A program made the position numbers and the translations under genes. Of a DNA stretch of 64,000 nucleotides, positions 61,279 to 64,000 are shown in pieces. The notes beneath the pieces were generated by a model that was not told where the DNA came from, searched no databases, and saw only the letters and a program-made list of their open reading frames with translations. The stretch is from positions 8,103-72,102 of the forward strand of contig JAENYV010000005.1 of NCBI GenBank assembly GCA_016841605.1. The letters run 5' to 3'. The first letter of the stretch is position 1. Every line of letters starts with the position of its first letter. Source of the DNA: Dethiobacter alkaliphilus. Lineage in GTDB: Bacteria > Bacillota > Dethiobacteria > DTU022 > UBA8154.

Positions 61279-63210
61279 ATGCAAAAAAATGAAATAAATA
61301 TTTTTCGGGGATTACCGGGTGGAAGTAAGGATAAATTAAAGCAGCGAGTAAAAAGCTTTTATGATATGCTTACCGGTATCTATGGTGCTGATACTCTTAT
61401 CTTAAAAGCCGTTAAACTTGAAGCTCTTTCTTTAATGAGGTCCAAACAGATTGAAAAAAGAGTTCTCGGTTTACAAAAAATTATTCTTGAAGATCCAACT
61501 ATGGATAGGGTTCCTTTGTTGATGGAAATACCTAATATTATGGAGCAACTTGAGGAGCAGGCTGCCGAGTTTCTAGCTCAGCGTACATTGGAAGAATCGC
61601 TGGAACAAAAGATTAGCCGGAAGTTGCAGGAAAAACACGAGGAATATATCCGTGAAGTAAAAAAACAACTTCTTAAAGAAGAGGGGGGGGCGGAAAATCC
61701 TCAAACACTTAAAAAATATGCCTGGGTAGAGAAGATGCATTCGGCTGCTTTATCTAGCTCTGCTATGGAATTTTTGCGTCCATCTTCTTTAGAAGAAATT
61801 GTCGGCCAGGAAAAAGGAATTAGGGCTTTAATGTCCAAATTGGCTTCTTCATTTCCTCAACATTTAATTATTTATGGACCTCCGGGGATTGGTAAAACTG
61901 CCGCTGCAAGATTAGCCCTTGAAGCTGCAAAAAAAATGCCTCATACACCTTTTAGCCGTGAAGCCCCCTTTGTGGAAGTTGATGCGACGACTTTGCGCTG
62001 GGACCCGAGAGAAACTACCAATCCTCTTTTAGGTTCTGTCCATGATCCGATTTATCAGGGTGCTAGAAAAGATTTAAGCGAAGGAGGCATCCCTGAACCA
62101 AAACCCGGTCTTGTAAGTGAAGCTCATACAGGAGTGCTTTTTATTGATGAGATAGGGGAGATGGATCCATATCTCCAGAGTAAATTACTGAAAGTTCTGG
62201 AAGATAAAAAAGTTTATTTTGATTCTGCGTATTACGATCCTTCGGATCCCCAGATACCCAAGTATATTCGGAAATTGTTTGAGGAAGGGGCGCCGGCTGA
62301 CTTTGTTCTCATCGGGGCAACGACCAGATCGCCCGATGATGTTTCTCCCGCTTTGCGTTCCCGGTGCAATGCTGTTTATTTTGAACCGCTCTCCCCGGAG
62401 AATATTGTAGAAATTATTAAAAATGCCTCTAAGAAACTTAATGTGGATGTTTCTCAAGAAGCGGCAATGCTCATATCCCGTAATACAAGTGAAGGTAGAA
62501 AAGGGGTTAATTTGCTGGCTGATGCCTATGGACTGGCCAGGTATATTCGCTATCAGGAAGATCCGGACCAGCCGGATGAAGAAAATGAAAAAATATTTAT
62601 CTCCGAAGAACTTGCCAAAGAAGTAGTCCAGAGTAATCGCCTTGCTCCGACTATTTTGCCTGAAACGTCGGTTCCACAGGTGGGCAAGGTCCATGGATTA
62701 GCGGTTGCAGGTTACCTTGGAAGTGTCCTGGAGATAGAGGTCGTTTCTTTTCCCAGTGCTGAACCGGGAAAAGGGAAGATACGTTTTAACGAGGCAGCCG
62801 GTTCAATGGCCCGGGATTCAGTCTATAATGCCGCGTCGGTTTTACGTAAATTAACCGGGATGGATATCGGGGCTTTTGATCTACACTTTAATGTAGTAGG
62901 AGGAGGCAATATTGATGGACCTTCAGCAGGTGCCGCTCTTTTTCTAGCCCTTTACAGCTCTCTGAAGCAAATTCCGCTCAGGCAAGATATTGCTGTTAGC
63001 GGTGAACTTTCTCTTCAAGGAAAAGTTAAACCGGTGGGGGGGTTATTTGAAAAATTGTATGGTGCCAGAGTGGCCGGCATTAAAAGTGTTTGTCTTCCCG
63101 CTGTTAATTTATGTGAATTGCCCTCTACGTTGCAGGATATGGAAATTATTTATGTGCATACTGTAGATGAGTTGCTTTCCCGTATGCTGGTTAAGGAGTG
63201 CTCCGCATGA
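61279..63210 (+). CDS. lonC: LonC-type ATP-dependent protease
   Basis: The 643-residue protein has a helical N-terminal region (1-165), an AAA+ core with Walker A IYGPPGIGKTAAARLALE and Walker B VLFIDEIGEMDP, an insertion, and a Lon protease domain with catalytic Ser in DGPSAGAALFLAL and Lys in AGIKSV. It lacks the Lon substrate-binding N domain. In the described LonC family the ATPase motifs can be degenerate; here Walker A and B look intact, so ATP use is possible. It lies between rplI and dnaB and overlaps dnaB by 4 bp. Confidence 0.93.
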   Translation: MQKNEINIFRGLPGGSKDKLKQRVKSFYDMLTGIYGADTLILKAVKLEALSLMRSKQIEKRVLGLQKIILEDPTMDRVPLLMEIPNIMEQLEEQAAEFLAQRTLEESLEQKISRKLQEKHEEYIREVKKQLLKEEGGAENPQTLKKYAWVEKMHSAALSSSAMEFLRPSSLEEIVGQEKGIRALMSKLASSFPQHLIIYGPPGIGKTAAARLALEAAKKMPHTPFSREAPFVEVDATTLRWDPRETTNPLLGSVHDPIYQGARKDLSEGGIPEPKPGLVSEAHTGVLFIDEIGEMDPYLQSKLLKVLEDKKVYFDSAYYDPSDPQIPKYIRKLFEEGAPADFVLIGATTRSPDDVSPALRSRCNAVYFEPLSPENIVEIIKNASKKLNVDVSQEAAMLISRNTSEGRKGVNLLADAYGLARYIRYQEDPDQPDEENEKIFISEELAKEVVQSNRLAPTILPETSVPQVGKVHGLAVAGYLGSVLEIEVVSFPSAEPGKGKIRFNEAAGSMARDSVYNAASVLRKLTGMDIGAFDLHFNVVGGGNIDGPSAGAALFLALYSSLKQIPLRQDIAVSGELSLQGKVKPVGGLFEKLYGARVAGIKSVCLPAVNLCELPSTLQDMEIIYVHTVDELLSRMLVKECSA

Positions 63211-64000
63211 GTGTCGAAATTTCCCAGAAATTACCGCCACAAAATATGGAAGCCGAGCAGTCTGTTCTGGGTTCGATGCTAATCGATAAGGATGCCCTTT
63301 TGGAGGTTACGGAGATACTGACACTAGAGGATTTTTATCGAGAAGTACACCAGGAAATATTTCGCGCTATTACGAATTTATCCGATAGAAATGAACCGGT
63401 AGACCTGGTAACGGTTTGCGAAGAACTGGAAAAGAAAAAGCTTTTGGAGAAAGTGGGTGGAGCAGCTTATCTGGCGAATTTGGCCAATATAACGCCTACT
63501 GCTGCTCATGCTTCATATTATTCACAGATTGTCCGGGAAAAATCTATTTTGCGCCGGTTGATACGCGCGGCGACAGAGATTGTCGGTAAAAGTTATGAAT
63601 ACATAGAGGATGTGGAAGAGTTTCTGGATGAAGCTGAACAGACTATCTTTGAAGTTGCCGGGAGCAAGGATAGTCATAACTTTATTGCTTTGAAAGAAGC
63701 ACTTGAAGAAACTTTTGAAAAACTTGATCAGCTTAAACAGAAAAAAGGCGGAGTAACAGGCTTGTCTACAGGTTTTATTGAACTGGACAATCTTACATCG
63801 GGGCTTCAGGATTCCGATCTTATTATTGTCGCAGCACGTCCCAGCATGGGGAAAACAACCCTGGCACTTAATATGGCACAGGAGATCACCGTGAAGAAAA
63901 AGCAGCCCGTAGCTTTTTTTAGTCTGGAAATGTCAAGGGAGCAATTAGCTCAGAGGATGCTCTGTTCTTATGGGGAGATCGATTCTCAACGTTTGCGAAG
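63207..64000 (+). CDS. dnaB: Replicative DNA helicase DnaB, 5' part
   Basis: The gene starts at ATG 63207, overlapping the lonC stop (ATGA), and runs off the window; 264 codons are seen. The N-terminal domain has LPPQNMEAEQSVLGSMLIDK (about 9-28), and the RecA-like core begins with GLSTGFIELDNLTSGLQ and Walker A AARPSMGKTTLALN, then FFSLEMSREQL. It unwinds DNA at the fork. Overlap with lonC points to co-expression. Confidence 0.97.
   Translation, partial: MSVEISQKLPPQNMEAEQSVLGSMLIDKDALLEVTEILTLEDFYREVHQEIFRAITNLSDRNEPVDLVTVCEELEKKKLLEKVGGAAYLANLANITPTAAHASYYSQIVREKSILRRLIRAATEIVGKSYEYIEDVEEFLDEAEQTIFEVAGSKDSHNFIALKEALEETFEKLDQLKQKKGGVTGLSTGFIELDNLTSGLQDSDLIIVAARPSMGKTTLALNMAQEITVKKKQPVAFFSLEMSREQLAQRMLCSYGEIDSQRLR

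Overview
The window is a 64-kb piece of chromosome from a spore-forming, Gram-positive anaerobe-like Firmicute, most likely class Clostridia. The grounds are a low-GC oriC region in the Firmicute gene order (gyrA, gyrB, remB/yaaB, recF, dnaN, dnaA, then rpmH, rnpA, yidD, yidC, jag, mnmE, rsmG, noc, soj/parA, spo0J/parB), a sporulation gene (yyaC), GerMN domains, a T-box leader and strong AGGAGG ribosome binding sites. The species cannot be named from the sequence.

Layout. (1) 1-3065: the right end of an integrative element next to tRNA-Ser(CGA): an OB-like protein cut by the window edge, an excisionase-like protein, a tyrosine integrase and two diverged copies of an attachment-arm-like segment, the second abutting the tRNA. 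(2) 3.3-10.5 kb: tadA, a 1.1-kb stretch without an intact gene that holds a gene remnant and two tandem ~190-nt repeats with hairpins, a SipW/ER-type signal peptidase with a small exported partner, a NarL-type two-component pair, an alpha/beta hydrolase and three tRNA genes. (3) 10.5-25 kb: serS, argS, a propeller-GerMN lipoprotein, a PhoR/PhoB-type pair, type-4 uracil-DNA glycosylase, DUF2225, pdxST, ddl and an EF-G paralogue with changed G motifs. (4) 25-32.3 kb: a T-box-controlled branched-chain amino acid operon ilvE-ilvD-ilvB-ilvN-leuC-leuD. (5) 32.3-45.5 kb: a carboxyltransferase subunit without biotin domain, a flavoprotein, gyrA, gyrB, remB, a DUF721/zinc-ribbon protein, recF, dnaN and dnaA. 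(6) 45.5-64 kb, plus strand: rpmH through parB, a perfect parS, M23 peptidase plus bactofilin, yyaC, adk, mscS, DUF951, ychF, an AI-2E-type permease, then rpsF-ssb-rpsR, rplI, lonC and the start of dnaB.

Replication and segregation dominate the right half. DnaA boxes lie on both sides of dnaA. From tadA to dnaA every recognised gene is on the minus strand, and from rpmH to dnaB all but yyaC are on the plus strand, so transcription runs with forks leaving oriC both ways. ParA, ParB, parS, Noc and a one-mismatch Noc-binding site form the origin-segregation and nucleoid-occlusion set. DNA around oriC (about 40-55 kb) is far more AT-rich than that at 10-37 kb.

No CRISPR array, rRNA operon or defence island was seen. 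The least explained parts are the duplicated attachment-arm segment whose 7-bp repeats change in step (2.07-2.97 kb) and the tandem hairpin-bearing repeats (4.28-4.75 kb).
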